Assembly (NCBI GenBank): GCA_965223585.1
Contig: CBDCWW010000023.1
Coordinates: forward strand, 992,001-1,056,000
Length of the DNA: 64,000 bases
Direction of reading: 5' to 3'
Origin: CBDCVN01 sp965223585
GTDB lineage: Bacteria; Deinococcota; Deinococci; Deinococcales; Trueperaceae
Made by a program: the position numbers and the translations under genes. Below, in pieces: positions 18,767 through 28,757 of the stretch. The notes beneath the pieces were generated by a model. That model was not told where the DNA came from, ran no database searches, and saw only the letters and a program-made list of their open reading frames with translations. Each line of letters begins with the position of its first letter. Within the stretch, counting starts at the first letter, position 1.

Positions 18767-19093
18767 AATCTATCCTCCAAAAAATCTTTTAAATCAAATA
18801 AACTAATGAGTGATTGTTTTAATTGTTAAGAAAAAATTATCTCTCAAGTTTGTAATTCTAATTGCTTAGTTCTAATAGCATATTGGATAGAGAATCACCC
18901 AAGGAAATTAAGCTTGACAATCATCAACACTCTCATAGTTCTGTATTTTATAGGCTATGATTACAAATAAGCTTAATAAATATTATATGTGGTCCAAGAT
19001 AAATGTTGGATAAGGTTAATCAAGATTCAACAAATCACCTATTAAAGCTAAGGGTACCTTGGTATTTCTGGTGGGGTTTAGGTATAGTTACTT
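18767..19093. other. Divergent intergenic region, DsbA-like / alpha-2-macroglobulin
   Basis: This 327-bp A/T-rich spacer lies between two divergent genes. Apart from the -10 box adjoining the macroglobulin start and the GGAGG of the DsbA-like gene, I see no RNA gene, repeat or open frame worth reporting. A TTGACA occurs at 18914-18919, but no good -10 lies at 16-18 bp from it. Confidence 0.5.
19083..19088 (+). promoter_or_regulatory. Candidate -10 box for a leaderless alpha-2-macroglobulin mRNA
   Basis: TATAGT lies five bases before ATG 19094, and there is no Shine-Dalgarno in between. TTGGTA at 19059-19064 is a possible -35 with an 18-bp spacer. Transcription would start at or next to the start codon. 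Confidence 0.5.
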
Positions 19094-22000
19094 ATGCAAA
19101 ATCGTTATTTGTGGGTATTGTTGTTTTTCTTATTGTTTGTTAGTGGTTCTAATCCTAGCTCGAGTCAAACATCTACTGGCCATAGACTCTCAGGAAGTTT
19201 CCAACCAGAGTTTCTTTTAAGGGGCAGTGGTGTATACCCTTTAGGACAAGCAATTACTATTAGCACCTATAATCGTTCTTTTTCAAATAAACCATTTCCA
19301 CCCTACCTCAAAGTTTATAAGGTCAGAAACCCTGCAAATTTGTTAATTGAGCAGATAAAAAGTTCAAGTTGGCAAGTGGATGATGATAACTTAAAGCTCA
19401 TAAGCATACTAAAGCTTAAGCCCCGCCAGTACGGTGATTATCATTATCAGGCAGAGCTAGATTTGTCCTTAGGGTTATATTTTGCACAACTGGGTGAGGG
19501 CTTTACTGCTAGCACTGCACTCATATTAGTTACTGATCTCGCTATGGTAGCAAAGCACAGTGAAAAAGAATCTCTTTTTTATACTGCCAATTGGCAAACT
19601 AGTGAACCAAGGCAGGCCAAGCTTAGTTTCATAAAAAATGGTAATGTTCTGTTTGAAACACAAAGCAATAACAAGGGCATAGCAAGATTTAAGTTTACAG
19701 AAAATACTTTAAATCTTAAGAATGCCACAATAGTAGCTCAAGCAGGGGAATCAATAGCCGTAAGTGGAAGCATTTGGAGTTACTGGCCTAAACGTTACTA
19801 TAATGATGTACGCACCTATATTCACACTGACCGACCTATCTACCGCCCTAAACATACAGTTTATTTTAAAGGAACCATACTTCAAGGCATACTTCAAGGA
19901 GAAAATTTAGATCTGGTAAGTGATAGTAAAGTCACAGTAATTATTTATAGCAGTAAGAGGGAAGAAGTTTACCGCGAGACATTAACAACAGATACTTATG
20001 GTAGTTTTCATGGGGAATTAAAATTAGGTAAAGAGCCTGACTTAGGCCGTTATCGCATTAGCATAGATGAAGGTTATGGCAGTACATTTTTCGAGGTGCA
20101 AGCTTACCAAAAACCAGAGTATTGGATAGATGTAAATGTCGAGGAATATGCCTTGCAAGGTGAAAAAGCTATTTTTACTGTAAAGGGCGAGTATCTTTTT
20201 GGTGGGGCTTTAGCAGGAACAGAATTAGAGTATAAGCTCATAGAAAAACCTTACCGTAGTTTTAGACATTATAGCCCTTACCAAACAATGATTAAACAAG
20301 GTAACGCAACTTTTGATGCAAATGGCGAGCTTGTGCTCGAGCATATACCAGCCCTAGAAAACTACGATTATGCCCTTAGCCTTGAAGTGGGTGTTCGTGA
20401 TGAGGCCCGTCGTCAAATAAGCAGTTCTGCCTTGTTACCTGTTTATCGTTCTGATTTGATACTTAAGATTGATACTGAACGCTCGAGCTACGAACTAGGT
20501 GATGAAGTTGAAGTTACTGTACAAGCACAGGATCTGAAAGGTAGGCCTGTTCAAATACCCTTTACCCTTATCCCTACCCGTGGTTATTGGCAACACAAAG
20601 AGGAACGCAAAGGAGAAGGCAAAAATCCTTTTCAAGGAGAAACTGATGAAATGGGTAAGGCTGTAATTAGCTTTAGCCCCAGTGAGCAGGGATACTACCG
20701 CTTAAACTTAAAGGCACAGGATTTCAAGGGGCGAGAAGCCAGTGTCACAACTAGTTTGCGAATTTCAAGTGACGAACCTTGGTATTGGCACTATGAAAAC
20801 TTCACTGTGGCCACTGATAAATATGAGTACGAAGTAGGAGAAGTAGCACAGTTAACTATAGAATCACCCATTGAAAATGCCTATGTATTAATTACCAGCG
20901 AGGGTAAAGCAATTCATAATGCCGAGGTAGTACAAATTTTAGGTAATGCCTTAACCCATGAAGTGCTAATTACTGAAGATGTGTCCCCTACTGGACACAT
21001 TAAAGTTGTTATGGTGGCTGATAGCCAATACTACATTCAAGAAGTGAGCTTTAGTGTGCCTGCAAGAAAAAATTTTTTAGATGTTAATGTGCAATCAAAT
21101 AAAGAAATCTATGCTCCTAATGAAGAGGGCATTTTGCAAGTGCAAGTAAGTGATAGTAATGGTCAAGGTGTGCAAGCTCAAATAGCACTGGCTTTAGTTG
21201 ATGAGGGTGTGTTTTTACTACGCCCATACCGCCCTAATAGCTTACAAAAGTTTTTTTATGGCTTTGAGTTTAATAAGGTAATGACAAATTATGGAAATTA
21301 CTTTCCTTTTAGCAAGGTGTGGCCACTAAATTGCTGGGATATAAATAATAATGGCAAGAAAGATACTTTTGAAGATATGGATAATGATGGCAATTGGAAT
21401 TTAATTGATTGCCATAATTGGAATAATACTTTAGTCACAGTAGAAATCCCTGACGCTGTAACTCGTAGCCACAACGTAAAATTACCCCGTATCATAAGGG
21501 GTTCTCATTTATGGACTTTTGCCCTTCAAAATAAAACCACTAAACCTTTGGAATACAAAATAAATGAGTCGCTTAGTCAAAAAGGTTTTGAGTGGCTCAG
21601 AGTAATTTCTTATTCAGGAGTTGTTCCTGCTAAAACTGCTAATAAAGCAGGAACAGATATTGTTGCATTTCTAGCTTTCTGTCCAGATGATCCGCTAGAG
21701 TTTTTTGATGACCTTACTATTGAGGGCAGCCTTCCTATAAAACTAGAGGATTCTAGTGGGGGTTTCACAGAGCAGAAATTGAATGTGGAGCTTGATTGTT
21801 CTTTAAGGTTTGATTATTTTATGGCTGCCAACTCTGCTCTTGCCAGCAGTGAAAACGGTTCTGCTAGTCCTATTGGTCCTCAATTGCTTCAAATTGATGC
21901 TGTATCTAGCTTTGTAGAAGCAAATTTACGCCAAGATTTTGCTGATACACTATTATGGTTGCCAACTTTAGAAACAGATGCCCAAGGTCACGTTAGTGTA

Positions 22001-24040
22001 CCCATTACCTTCCCTGATAATCTAACTGAGTGGCGTGTAATAGCTAAAGTTATTAGTAAAGATGCCAAGGTAGGTGAACAAGTTGTTAAGACTACCACTA
22101 CTTTGCCTATTATTGCACGTTTAGCAACACCCCGTTTCATGATTCATGGTGATGAAGCTTATTTGCGAGTTATTGGTCAGAGCAATCTGGCAGAGACTTT
22201 GGAAAGTAGGCTCGAGCTAACCAGTAAAAATATAGAGATATTATCAGGGACTCCAGAGAATACTACAATAGCAGCAGGGGAAAGAGTTACTGCCGATTAT
22301 TATGTTAAAGCCACTCACACTGGCGAAGCTAGCCTTACAGCCCAAGCTCTTACCACAGAATCTAGTGATGCTGTAAAAATTGATATTCCCATATTACCAC
22401 ATGGGGTAGCAAATATTCTTTCTTGGACTTCAAATAAAGATAACCAGTGGAGTTTTGGATTACCTAATGACGTTGATTTAGCTAGTACCAAAGGTACACT
22501 TTATATCACTCCTTCTTTTAGTGCTGCTGTTGCACCAGCCCTTTCTTACTTGGTTAATTATCCCTATGGTTGTACTGAACAAACTATGAGTCGCTTTTTA
22601 CCTAGTGTTTTAGCAGTACAAGCAGGTGAACAAGCTAATTTACCTGAAGATATTGCCGAAAATTTAGACGACATAGTAGCCTCGGGGTTAAAGCGCCTAT
22701 ATAACTTTCAGCATAGTGATGGTGGTTGGGGTTTTTGGAAAAATGATCATTCTAACCCTTTTATAACTGCTTATGTTGTTAGTGGCTTACTGAGTGCCCA
22801 AGAGGCTGGTTACAATGTGGGGCAGAGGCAGCTCGAGCAAGGTTTAGACTTTTTAGACAAGTTTGTAAATTCTGAAGACATTTATGAATCTCATCGCATT
22901 ACCGATGCCGATGCTAGGGCATATGCCTTTTATACTTTAGCTCGAGCAAACCGCAGCATTAATGTAGACTTAGCTACAAGTTCACCGTTGCAAGAACGTC
23001 TCTGGCAGATACTAACCCCTGCTAAAGACAAACAGGAAAGTGATTTATCACCTTATGGACTTGCCTTACAAGTACTTGCCCTTGCTAAGAGTGATCAAAA
23101 AGAAGCTGCTAAAGAAGCTCTTGAAAGCTTAATAGCAGAAGTAACTGAAAGTGAAAGTGTAGCTTATTGGGGAAGTCGTGCGCAGCGTTATTACTGGAAT
23201 GATGATCGTATTGAAGCTACTGCCTATGCTTTGCAAGCTCTTTACACTGTTGATCCTGAGCATTATCTTGTTCCTAAAGTTGTAAACTGGTTGCTACAAG
23301 AGCGTAAAGGCTCGCGCTGGCGCTCAACTAAAGACACAGCTGCTGTAATTACTGCTGCTTTATTAATGGAAAACCCTAATGAGAATATACTTCCCCAAGA
23401 ATTGTTAGTAAAACTAAATGGTCAAGTTGTTCAGGAAATTACTCTTAGTGCAATAACTCAAAATCACCAAGTTGAGCTTACTCAATTTCAGGTCGGAGAA
23501 AATATACTAGAGATTGACACTTCTAGTAACTCTCCCCATATTAGTGCTCAAGTAAAGTACTTTGCAGAAAAAGAACTTTACAAAAAAGAAACCACTTACT
23601 TTGATATAAACCGTACATATGAGCGCTTAGAGCTTACCCAAGATGAAAACGAATATTATTATAAAACCAAACCTTTAGATGAAACACAAGTAGGGGATTT
23701 GGTACTAGTGACCGTGAATATTACACCTAAAGAGAATTATCGCTATGTACTTGTCAATGAACCTCTGCCTGCAGGATATCGGGTAGTAGAAAATGAGCAA
23801 AGCCTTAAGATAAAAGGCATACAAAACCCCTCTCCTTGGCACTGGAGTCACAATCGCGAAATATTTGATGAGCGCATTGATATTTACTTTACTTATTTAA
23901 ACAACCAAGTAAGTTTTAGTTACATAATCCGTGCAGAAACCCCGGGGCAATTTAGTGCATTACCTACACAGGTATGGCTTATGTATGAACCAGATATACG
24001 AGGCCTAGGAACTCAAAATACACTTGGCGTCAAGTACTAA
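19094..24040 (+). CDS. Alpha-2-macroglobulin family protein
   Basis: This 1648-residue exported protein (signal peptide YLWVLLFFLLFVSG) belongs to the bacterial alpha-2-macroglobulins, envelope protease traps. The MG2-type motif YIHTDRPIYRPKHTVYFKG lies near residue 240, a bait-like and MG-domain region follows, and the thioester motif CTEQ within YPYGCTEQTMSRFLPS lies near residue 1160. It is followed by the alpha6-barrel complement-like domain (DGGWGFWKNDHSNPF near 1209) and a C-terminal receptor-binding-like domain. No lipobox is apparent. An unusual insertion near residues 735-800 contains two D-x-N-x-D/N-G-type loops (DINNNGKKD, DMDNDGNWN) resembling calcium-binding loops. The gene has no partner PBP1C beside it. 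The start is supported by the adjacent -10 box. It converges with ftsY. Confidence 0.93.
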   Translation: MQNRYLWVLLFFLLFVSGSNPSSSQTSTGHRLSGSFQPEFLLRGSGVYPLGQAITISTYNRSFSNKPFPPYLKVYKVRNPANLLIEQIKSSSWQVDDDNLKLISILKLKPRQYGDYHYQAELDLSLGLYFAQLGEGFTASTALILVTDLAMVAKHSEKESLFYTANWQTSEPRQAKLSFIKNGNVLFETQSNNKGIARFKFTENTLNLKNATIVAQAGESIAVSGSIWSYWPKRYYNDVRTYIHTDRPIYRPKHTVYFKGTILQGILQGENLDLVSDSKVTVIIYSSKREEVYRETLTTDTYGSFHGELKLGKEPDLGRYRISIDEGYGSTFFEVQAYQKPEYWIDVNVEEYALQGEKAIFTVKGEYLFGGALAGTELEYKLIEKPYRSFRHYSPYQTMIKQGNATFDANGELVLEHIPALENYDYALSLEVGVRDEARRQISSSALLPVYRSDLILKIDTERSSYELGDEVEVTVQAQDLKGRPVQIPFTLIPTRGYWQHKEERKGEGKNPFQGETDEMGKAVISFSPSEQGYYRLNLKAQDFKGREASVTTSLRISSDEPWYWHYENFTVATDKYEYEVGEVAQLTIESPIENAYVLITSEGKAIHNAEVVQILGNALTHEVLITEDVSPTGHIKVVMVADSQYYIQEVSFSVPARKNFLDVNVQSNKEIYAPNEEGILQVQVSDSNGQGVQAQIALALVDEGVFLLRPYRPNSLQKFFYGFEFNKVMTNYGNYFPFSKVWPLNCWDINNNGKKDTFEDMDNDGNWNLIDCHNWNNTLVTVEIPDAVTRSHNVKLPRIIRGSHLWTFALQNKTTKPLEYKINESLSQKGFEWLRVISYSGVVPAKTANKAGTDIVAFLAFCPDDPLEFFDDLTIEGSLPIKLEDSSGGFTEQKLNVELDCSLRFDYFMAANSALASSENGSASPIGPQLLQIDAVSSFVEANLRQDFADTLLWLPTLETDAQGHVSVPITFPDNLTEWRVIAKVISKDAKVGEQVVKTTTTLPIIARLATPRFMIHGDEAYLRVIGQSNLAETLESRLELTSKNIEILSGTPENTTIAAGERVTADYYVKATHTGEASLTAQALTTESSDAVKIDIPILPHGVANILSWTSNKDNQWSFGLPNDVDLASTKGTLYITPSFSAAVAPALSYLVNYPYGCTEQTMSRFLPSVLAVQAGEQANLPEDIAENLDDIVASGLKRLYNFQHSDGGWGFWKNDHSNPFITAYVVSGLLSAQEAGYNVGQRQLEQGLDFLDKFVNSEDIYESHRITDADARAYAFYTLARANRSINVDLATSSPLQERLWQILTPAKDKQESDLSPYGLALQVLALAKSDQKEAAKEALESLIAEVTESESVAYWGSRAQRYYWNDDRIEATAYALQALYTVDPEHYLVPKVVNWLLQERKGSRWRSTKDTAAVITAALLMENPNENILPQELLVKLNGQVVQEITLSAITQNHQVELTQFQVGENILEIDTSSNSPHISAQVKYFAEKELYKKETTYFDINRTYERLELTQDENEYYYKTKPLDETQVGDLVLVTVNITPKENYRYVLVNEPLPAGYRVVENEQSLKIKGIQNPSPWHWSHNREIFDERIDIYFTYLNNQVSFSYIIRAETPGQFSALPTQVWLMYEPDIRGLGTQNTLGVKY

Positions 24041-24057
24041 TTATATACTGCTTACAA

Positions 24058-25005
24058 TTACGAATCTTCTTCATAAGGCAGGTCAAGTAGGGCTCTTACA
24101 TAAGCTTTGGCATTATAAGGTTGCAAATCTTCAGGACTTTCACCTACACCTATAAATTTAATGGGTAAACCTAACTCACAAACTATCGGCAAAATAATCC
24201 CTCCTTTAGCAGTACCATCTAGTTTGGTTACGATGGCTCCTGTCACACCTACAGCACTGTGAAATTTACGAGCTTGTTCTAAGCCATTCTGTCCTGTAAC
24301 AGCGTCTATTACTAGCCAAATTTCTCGAGGTTCCCCCTCATCAGCTTTACCAATAACACGCTTAACCTTTTTAAGTTCTTCCATAAGATTATGTTTAGTG
24401 TGAAGCCTACCTGCGGTGTCAACAAAGAGTAGGTCATAATTCTTTGCCTTACGTGACTGTGTTGCATCAAAAGCTACCGCACCGGGGTCACCACCATCGG
24501 GGCCACTAATAGTGGGAATTTTTAGGCGTTCACCCCAAATTTCTAGCTGAGTAGCTGCTGCTGCACGAAAAGTGTCTCCAGCTGCAAACATAACTTTTTT
24601 GTTATGCTTTTGATAGTATTGTCCCAACTTGGCTATGGTGGTAGTTTTACCTACACCGTTTACACCTACTACCATAACTACTTTACCTTTAACATCAACA
24701 AAACTAGGAGGTAAATCTAATGAGGAGGTCTCCTGCTGTAAATTTTGCTCATTGTAGCTGAGTTCGCTTAGTAAGGCTTGCTCGAGCCCCTCAATAAAAG
24801 TTTTCCCTAATTCCCTATTCTCTTTTGCCTGAGCAACTATTTTAGCAGACAATTTTGCCCCTACATCAGCAGCAATAAGGGCAATTTCTAAGTCATCCCA
24901 ATTAATCTCCTGTGACTTTATAACTGCACCTAAATCACGCACATCTGTTGTTAGGATTTCTCGTGTTTTGCTTAATCCTGCCCTAAGTTTGTCAAACCAC
25001 CCCAT
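24058..25005 (-). CDS. ftsY: Signal recognition particle receptor FtsY
   Basis: This SRP receptor GTPase delivers ribosome-nascent chains to the membrane. The 315-residue form is essentially the NG domain only, without a long acidic A domain. Motifs are G1 GVNGVGKTTTIAKLG, DTFRAAAATQLEIW, G3 DTAGRLHTKHNLMEEL, G4 TKLDGTAKGG and the closing GVGESPEDLQPY. ATG 25005 overlaps the gltX stop by one base (TAATG), so the two genes are translationally coupled. The downstream end lies 17 bp from the end of the convergent macroglobulin gene. Confidence 0.97.
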   Translation of the reverse strand: MGWFDKLRAGLSKTREILTTDVRDLGAVIKSQEINWDDLEIALIAADVGAKLSAKIVAQAKENRELGKTFIEGLEQALLSELSYNEQNLQQETSSLDLPPSFVDVKGKVVMVVGVNGVGKTTTIAKLGQYYQKHNKKVMFAAGDTFRAAAATQLEIWGERLKIPTISGPDGGDPGAVAFDATQSRKAKNYDLLFVDTAGRLHTKHNLMEELKKVKRVIGKADEGEPREIWLVIDAVTGQNGLEQARKFHSAVGVTGAIVTKLDGTAKGGIILPIVCELGLPIKFIGVGESPEDLQPYNAKAYVRALLDLPYEEDS

Positions 25006-26579
25006 TAAGCCACCTCGCTTTTAGAGTTTTGCTGATTGTTCTTATTACCTTTTTTACTCTCAGCTTTTTCCTCCTTTTGGGGTTTTTCAGGCTTATCATC
25101 AGGTAAACCTTGGGTAATATAAGTTAAAGCCCTACCAATACGACCTAAAACTCTACTGCGCCCCAAAATACTAATGACATCAATAAGATCAGGAGAAGAG
25201 GTGGTGCCAGTTAAGGCTGCCCTAAGTGGTTGCATAACCTCACCCATTTTAACACTACGGGACTTAACATAATTTCGAATAACATCATCTATACTGTCGT
25301 AGTCATAAGAGTCTAACAAAGCAAACTGACGTTCTAAAGAGCCTAAGTAGACTTGTCCACCCTTTAATTTCTTCTTGGCCTCTTCTTCAAAACTAAAGTC
25401 TTCTTTAAAGAAATAACTAGCTTTATTACTAAAATCACTTAAGGTTTCAGCTCGCTCACGCATTATATCCAATACATCTAGAAGATAATCTTCATCATCC
25501 CAACTAAGCCGTGCCTCGATTAAAAAAGGCTTTACTCGCTCGGCCAGTTCTTCTAGTGAAAGTACTTCACGTAGGTAGTGGGCATTAACATAGCGCAATT
25601 TTTTAAAATCAAAAACAGGTCCACCCAAAGAAATACGCTTATAATCAAAGTGATTAATCATGTCCTGTAAGCTAAAGAACTCTTCACCTGTAGGCATGCT
25701 CCAACCCATATTACCTAGAAAATTGAGCAGTGCTTCGGGCAAGATACCTTGTTTTCTATAAGATTCTACGCTAGTGTCAACCTTACGCTTACTGATTTTT
25801 GATTTGCTCTTATCAGGGTTACGCAACAGAGGCAAGTGAATGAATTTAGGTTTTTCCCAACCAAATGCCTCATAAAGTAACGTGTGAATAGGAGTACTAG
25901 TTTGCCAATCCTCGCCACGTATAACGTGCGTTACTTTCATTAAATGATCATCTACTACATTAGCAAAATGGTATGTAGGGTAACCATCTTGCTTAATCAT
26001 CACTCCATCACGAATTTCATTGTTAGGAGTATTAATAACACCACGCAATTCATCTTTGTAACTAGTTTGGCCCGCTTCAGGTGTACGCAAACGTAGCACA
26101 TAGGATTCACCTTTTTCTATGCGTGCCTTGGCCTCTTCTAAAGGAATATCACGCTCACTTCCATCATAACCTATAAAAGGAGCTTTTTTACGGCGCTGCT
26201 CTTCACGTAAAGCCTTTAATTCTTCAGAAGTCATAAAAGAAGCGTAAAGAATTCCTTTATTAAAGAGCATTTCAGCATACTTTTTATAAACTTCTAGACG
26301 TTCACTCTGCCTGTATGGAGGATTCTGACCACTTACTTCAGGGCTTTCATCAGGCTCTAAGCCCAGCCAGTGCATACTCTCTAGAATGAGTTTCTCACTC
26401 TCAGGACTGTAGCGCTCTCTATCAGTGTCTTCTATACGTAAAATAAACTTACCTTTTTGTTGTTTCGCAAAAACATAGTTAAAAAGACCTACATAAGCTG
26501 TGCCCACATGTGGATCACCTGTGGGTGAAGGAGCTATGCGGGTAACTATAGTTTTATCTGAGATATTTTCATCTGGCAT
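25005..26579 (-). CDS. gltX: Glutamyl-tRNA synthetase
   Basis: This class I synthetase charges tRNA-Glu. The 524-residue product has the HIGH-region variant PSPTGDPHVGTAYV, the ILRIEDTDRERY motif, VIRGEDWQTSTPIH, and the KMSKS variant KSKISKRK. The anticodon-binding C-terminal half is followed by an extra Lys/Glu/Asn-rich tail of about 30 residues (from about 493) that looks disordered. AAGGA precedes ATG 26579. gatB is nearby, which fits possible tRNA-dependent amidation, but no gatA or gatC lies in this window, so whether this enzyme is discriminating cannot be judged here. Confidence 0.96.
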   Translation of the reverse strand: MPDENISDKTIVTRIAPSPTGDPHVGTAYVGLFNYVFAKQQKGKFILRIEDTDRERYSPESEKLILESMHWLGLEPDESPEVSGQNPPYRQSERLEVYKKYAEMLFNKGILYASFMTSEELKALREEQRRKKAPFIGYDGSERDIPLEEAKARIEKGESYVLRLRTPEAGQTSYKDELRGVINTPNNEIRDGVMIKQDGYPTYHFANVVDDHLMKVTHVIRGEDWQTSTPIHTLLYEAFGWEKPKFIHLPLLRNPDKSKSKISKRKVDTSVESYRKQGILPEALLNFLGNMGWSMPTGEEFFSLQDMINHFDYKRISLGGPVFDFKKLRYVNAHYLREVLSLEELAERVKPFLIEARLSWDDEDYLLDVLDIMRERAETLSDFSNKASYFFKEDFSFEEEAKKKLKGGQVYLGSLERQFALLDSYDYDSIDDVIRNYVKSRSVKMGEVMQPLRAALTGTTSSPDLIDVISILGRSRVLGRIGRALTYITQGLPDDKPEKPQKEEKAESKKGNKNNQQNSKSEVA

Positions 26580-26712
26580 GAAGTTGTCCTTAACATAATG
26601 GAACTAAGCTAAAAGGATTTGCTTGTAAGGTTTAGGGTTTTAGCCCTTTCTTAAAAAACAATTCTCATTTTTAGGTTACTTAATTTATAAATCCTTATTA
26701 CTTACACCTTCC

Positions 26713-26949
26713 TCAAGCTGCTACAGGTGGAACAGCCATTTCTATTCGCAAGGGCTCCACTCCAATGTTTGTCAGATCAACAAGGGCCGAATTAATTGCT
26801 GTTTCTAAGGATTTAGCCTCTCTATCAAATGCTATATAGGTAACTCCATGACGCTGCCCTACGCTAACATCGTTGCAAACACCATAAAGCTTTTCTACTG
26901 TTTCATCTTCTATTTTTGAAATGATCAGGGTAAACTCATATATTTTCAT
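26713..26949 (-). CDS. Small partner protein of a two-gene pair
   Basis: The 78-residue frame begins KIYEFTLIISKIEDE, has a middle GQRHGVTYIAFDREAKS and ends LRIEMAVPP. I recall this short family as commonly encoded directly after a small HicA-like gene, as here (the broken gene at 26974-27234 ends 24 bp upstream). An AAAGG ribosome-binding site precedes ATG 26949. The paired layout is toxin-antitoxin-like, but no function has been demonstrated that I know of. It is intact although its partner is frameshifted. Confidence 0.7.
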   Translation of the reverse strand: MKIYEFTLIISKIEDETVEKLYGVCNDVSVGQRHGVTYIAFDREAKSLETAINSALVDLTNIGVEPLRIEMAVPPVAA

Positions 26950-26973
26950 AAGTCCAGAACCTTTCTTAGCAAT

Positions 26974-27234
26974 TTATGATTTTTCAAAATTAGTGATCTG
27001 ATAGTACTTGACTATGAGTACAATTGTCCACAGCTTGATAAATTCTACGAGCATGTGCCTCTGGATTTTTGGGTGTTGAATGGATATTGAAGTAGCAACC
27101 CTCTCTAGTATGCATTGGGCAAAGGATTTTACCCCAAACATATGTGCCTGTCCATGCGCTTTAATAATTCGCCAACCTTGCTTTTCTGCATAGCTAATTG
27201 CTTTACGGATATGTTTATTTGGATGAATAGCCAC
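26974..27234 (-). pseudogene. HicA-like small protein, frameshifted
   Basis: The start is GTG 27234. The N-terminus (HPNKHIRKAISYAEKQGWRI and KAHGQAHMFG) matches a small family with a dsRBD/HicA-like look. After the CCCC run at 27132-27135 (GGGG in coding sense) the frame departs from the family and reads nonsense. In the next frame the expected C-terminus is perfectly readable: KILCPMHTREGCYFNIHS, then TPKNPEAHARRIYQAVDNC, ending at TAA 26990-26992. Losing two or gaining one base in the G run would restore an 80-81-residue protein. So the gene is either recently inactivated, mis-sequenced, or expressed by slippage on the G run. Its partner follows immediately. Confidence 0.8.
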
Positions 27235-27294
27235 ACAGCTTCTCTTATTTCACAGACACTTAAAAATATTATAGTCTAACTACTAATTATACAC

Positions 27295-28713
27295 TCAAGT
27301 GAGCTCTAACTTGTCATTTAAAATAGCCCTCACCGCATCAGGTTTGGCTTTACCTTTAGTTTTTTTCATTACCTGACCTAAAAGAGCATTTACTGCTTTA
27401 GGATTTTCCTTTATCTGAGCAACAATTTTAGCATTATCAGCGATTACCTCATCAACTAAAGTTTCAATAGCACTAGTGTCAGTAATTTGCTTAAGTCCAC
27501 GCTCTGCAACTATTTCTTCAGGATTTGCCCCTTTCATCACATCAGGCAAAATGTCTTTTGCTGTCCTTCCTGATATACTGCCACTATCGATCATTTGCAC
27601 CATACTTATCAGCCCTTCAGGCTTTAATTTAGCATCTTTCAAGCTCAAATTCTCACCCTTTAACCAACCTACCACATCACTATTAAGCCAGTTTGCAATA
27701 GTCTGAGCTTTGCCCTTATAAATCTTTAAGGCCCCATCAAAAAAATTAGCTAAGTCTATATCAAAAGCAATTATATTAGCATCATAAGGTCGCACATCTA
27801 AACTCAAATAACGTTTATATTTATTGTCAGGTAACTCAGGGGTTTTTGTGCGAATGTTAAATAGCCATCCTCTATCAATTTTTATAGGAGGTAAGTCAGG
27901 ATCAGGCATATAACGGTAGTCAGATTCACCTTCTTTCACACGCATTATGTAAGTTTTTTGACCGCCATCATCCCAACCGCGTGTTTCTTGACGGATCTCC
28001 CCACCATCTTCTAATACTCTACTTTGACGTTTAATTTCAAACTCGAGCGCATTTTGTACAGCTTTAAAAGAGTTTAAATTCTTTATCTCTACCTTAGTAC
28101 CCAAAGGTTGGTCAGTTTCACGCACACTTACATTTACATCTGCACGCATTTTACCTTCTTCAGGATTAGCATCCGATACTCCTAGAGCTTGGGCAATGGC
28201 GCGTATTTTAAAAAGAAACTCCCTTGCCTGTTCAGGACTGTTTATATCTGGCTCTGTAACCATTTCAATAAGGGGTTGGCCTGTACGATTGAAATCAACC
28301 AAACTATAGTCAGCATAAGTAGGGTGCATTGATTTACCAGCATCCTCTTCCATATGGCAACGAGTAATACCTATTTGCTTTTCACCTACTTCAACAAAGC
28401 CATGCTCACCAATAGGTTTATCATATTGGCTAATTTGATAATTCTTAGGTAAATCAGGATAAAAGTAGTGCTTGCGATGGAATTGAGTAAATTGAGGCAC
28501 TTTGCAATTAACTGCTAAACTAAACATGATGGCTTTCTCAACTACTTCTTTGTTGATAACTGGCAAACTGCCCGGAAGACCTAGGCATAATGGATCTACA
28601 GCAATGTTTGGCTGTTCACCAAAGGCATCTGCACTCGAACTGCTAAAAATTTTAGTGTTGGTTTTTAAGGCTATATGGACTTCTAAGCCAATAACGGGTT
28701 CGTAGGTTGACAT
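27295..28713 (-). CDS. gatB: Asp/Glu-tRNA(Asn/Gln) amidotransferase subunit B
   Basis: GatB is the kinase/tRNA-binding subunit that activates misacylated Glu-tRNA-Gln or Asp-tRNA-Asn for amidation. The 472-residue product shows the family opening YEPVIGLEVHIALKT, LPGSLPVINKEVVEKA, the phosphate/Mg site KHYFYPDLPKNYQISQYD, EEDAGKSMHP, and a C-terminal YqeY-like tail domain. gatA and gatC are not in this window. The gene is divergent from nadE with only 44 bp between starts. A TATGAT box lies six bases from the start codon and no Shine-Dalgarno is seen, suggesting a leaderless mRNA. Confidence 0.97.
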   Translation of the reverse strand: MSTYEPVIGLEVHIALKTNTKIFSSSSADAFGEQPNIAVDPLCLGLPGSLPVINKEVVEKAIMFSLAVNCKVPQFTQFHRKHYFYPDLPKNYQISQYDKPIGEHGFVEVGEKQIGITRCHMEEDAGKSMHPTYADYSLVDFNRTGQPLIEMVTEPDINSPEQAREFLFKIRAIAQALGVSDANPEEGKMRADVNVSVRETDQPLGTKVEIKNLNSFKAVQNALEFEIKRQSRVLEDGGEIRQETRGWDDGGQKTYIMRVKEGESDYRYMPDPDLPPIKIDRGWLFNIRTKTPELPDNKYKRYLSLDVRPYDANIIAFDIDLANFFDGALKIYKGKAQTIANWLNSDVVGWLKGENLSLKDAKLKPEGLISMVQMIDSGSISGRTAKDILPDVMKGANPEEIVAERGLKQITDTSAIETLVDEVIADNAKIVAQIKENPKAVNALLGQVMKKTKGKAKPDAVRAILNDKLELT

Positions 28714-28719
28714 AGCAAT

Positions 28720-28725
28720 ATCATA
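28720..28725 (-). promoter_or_regulatory. Candidate -10 box for leaderless gatB
   Basis: TATGAT in coding sense ends six bases before ATG (28713-28711). No ribosome-binding site fits between them. No clear -35 is visible in the short gatB-nadE spacer. Confidence 0.5.
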
Positions 28726-28757
28726 GTAACAAGTGTACTATTACAGAGCAAAGTCAA

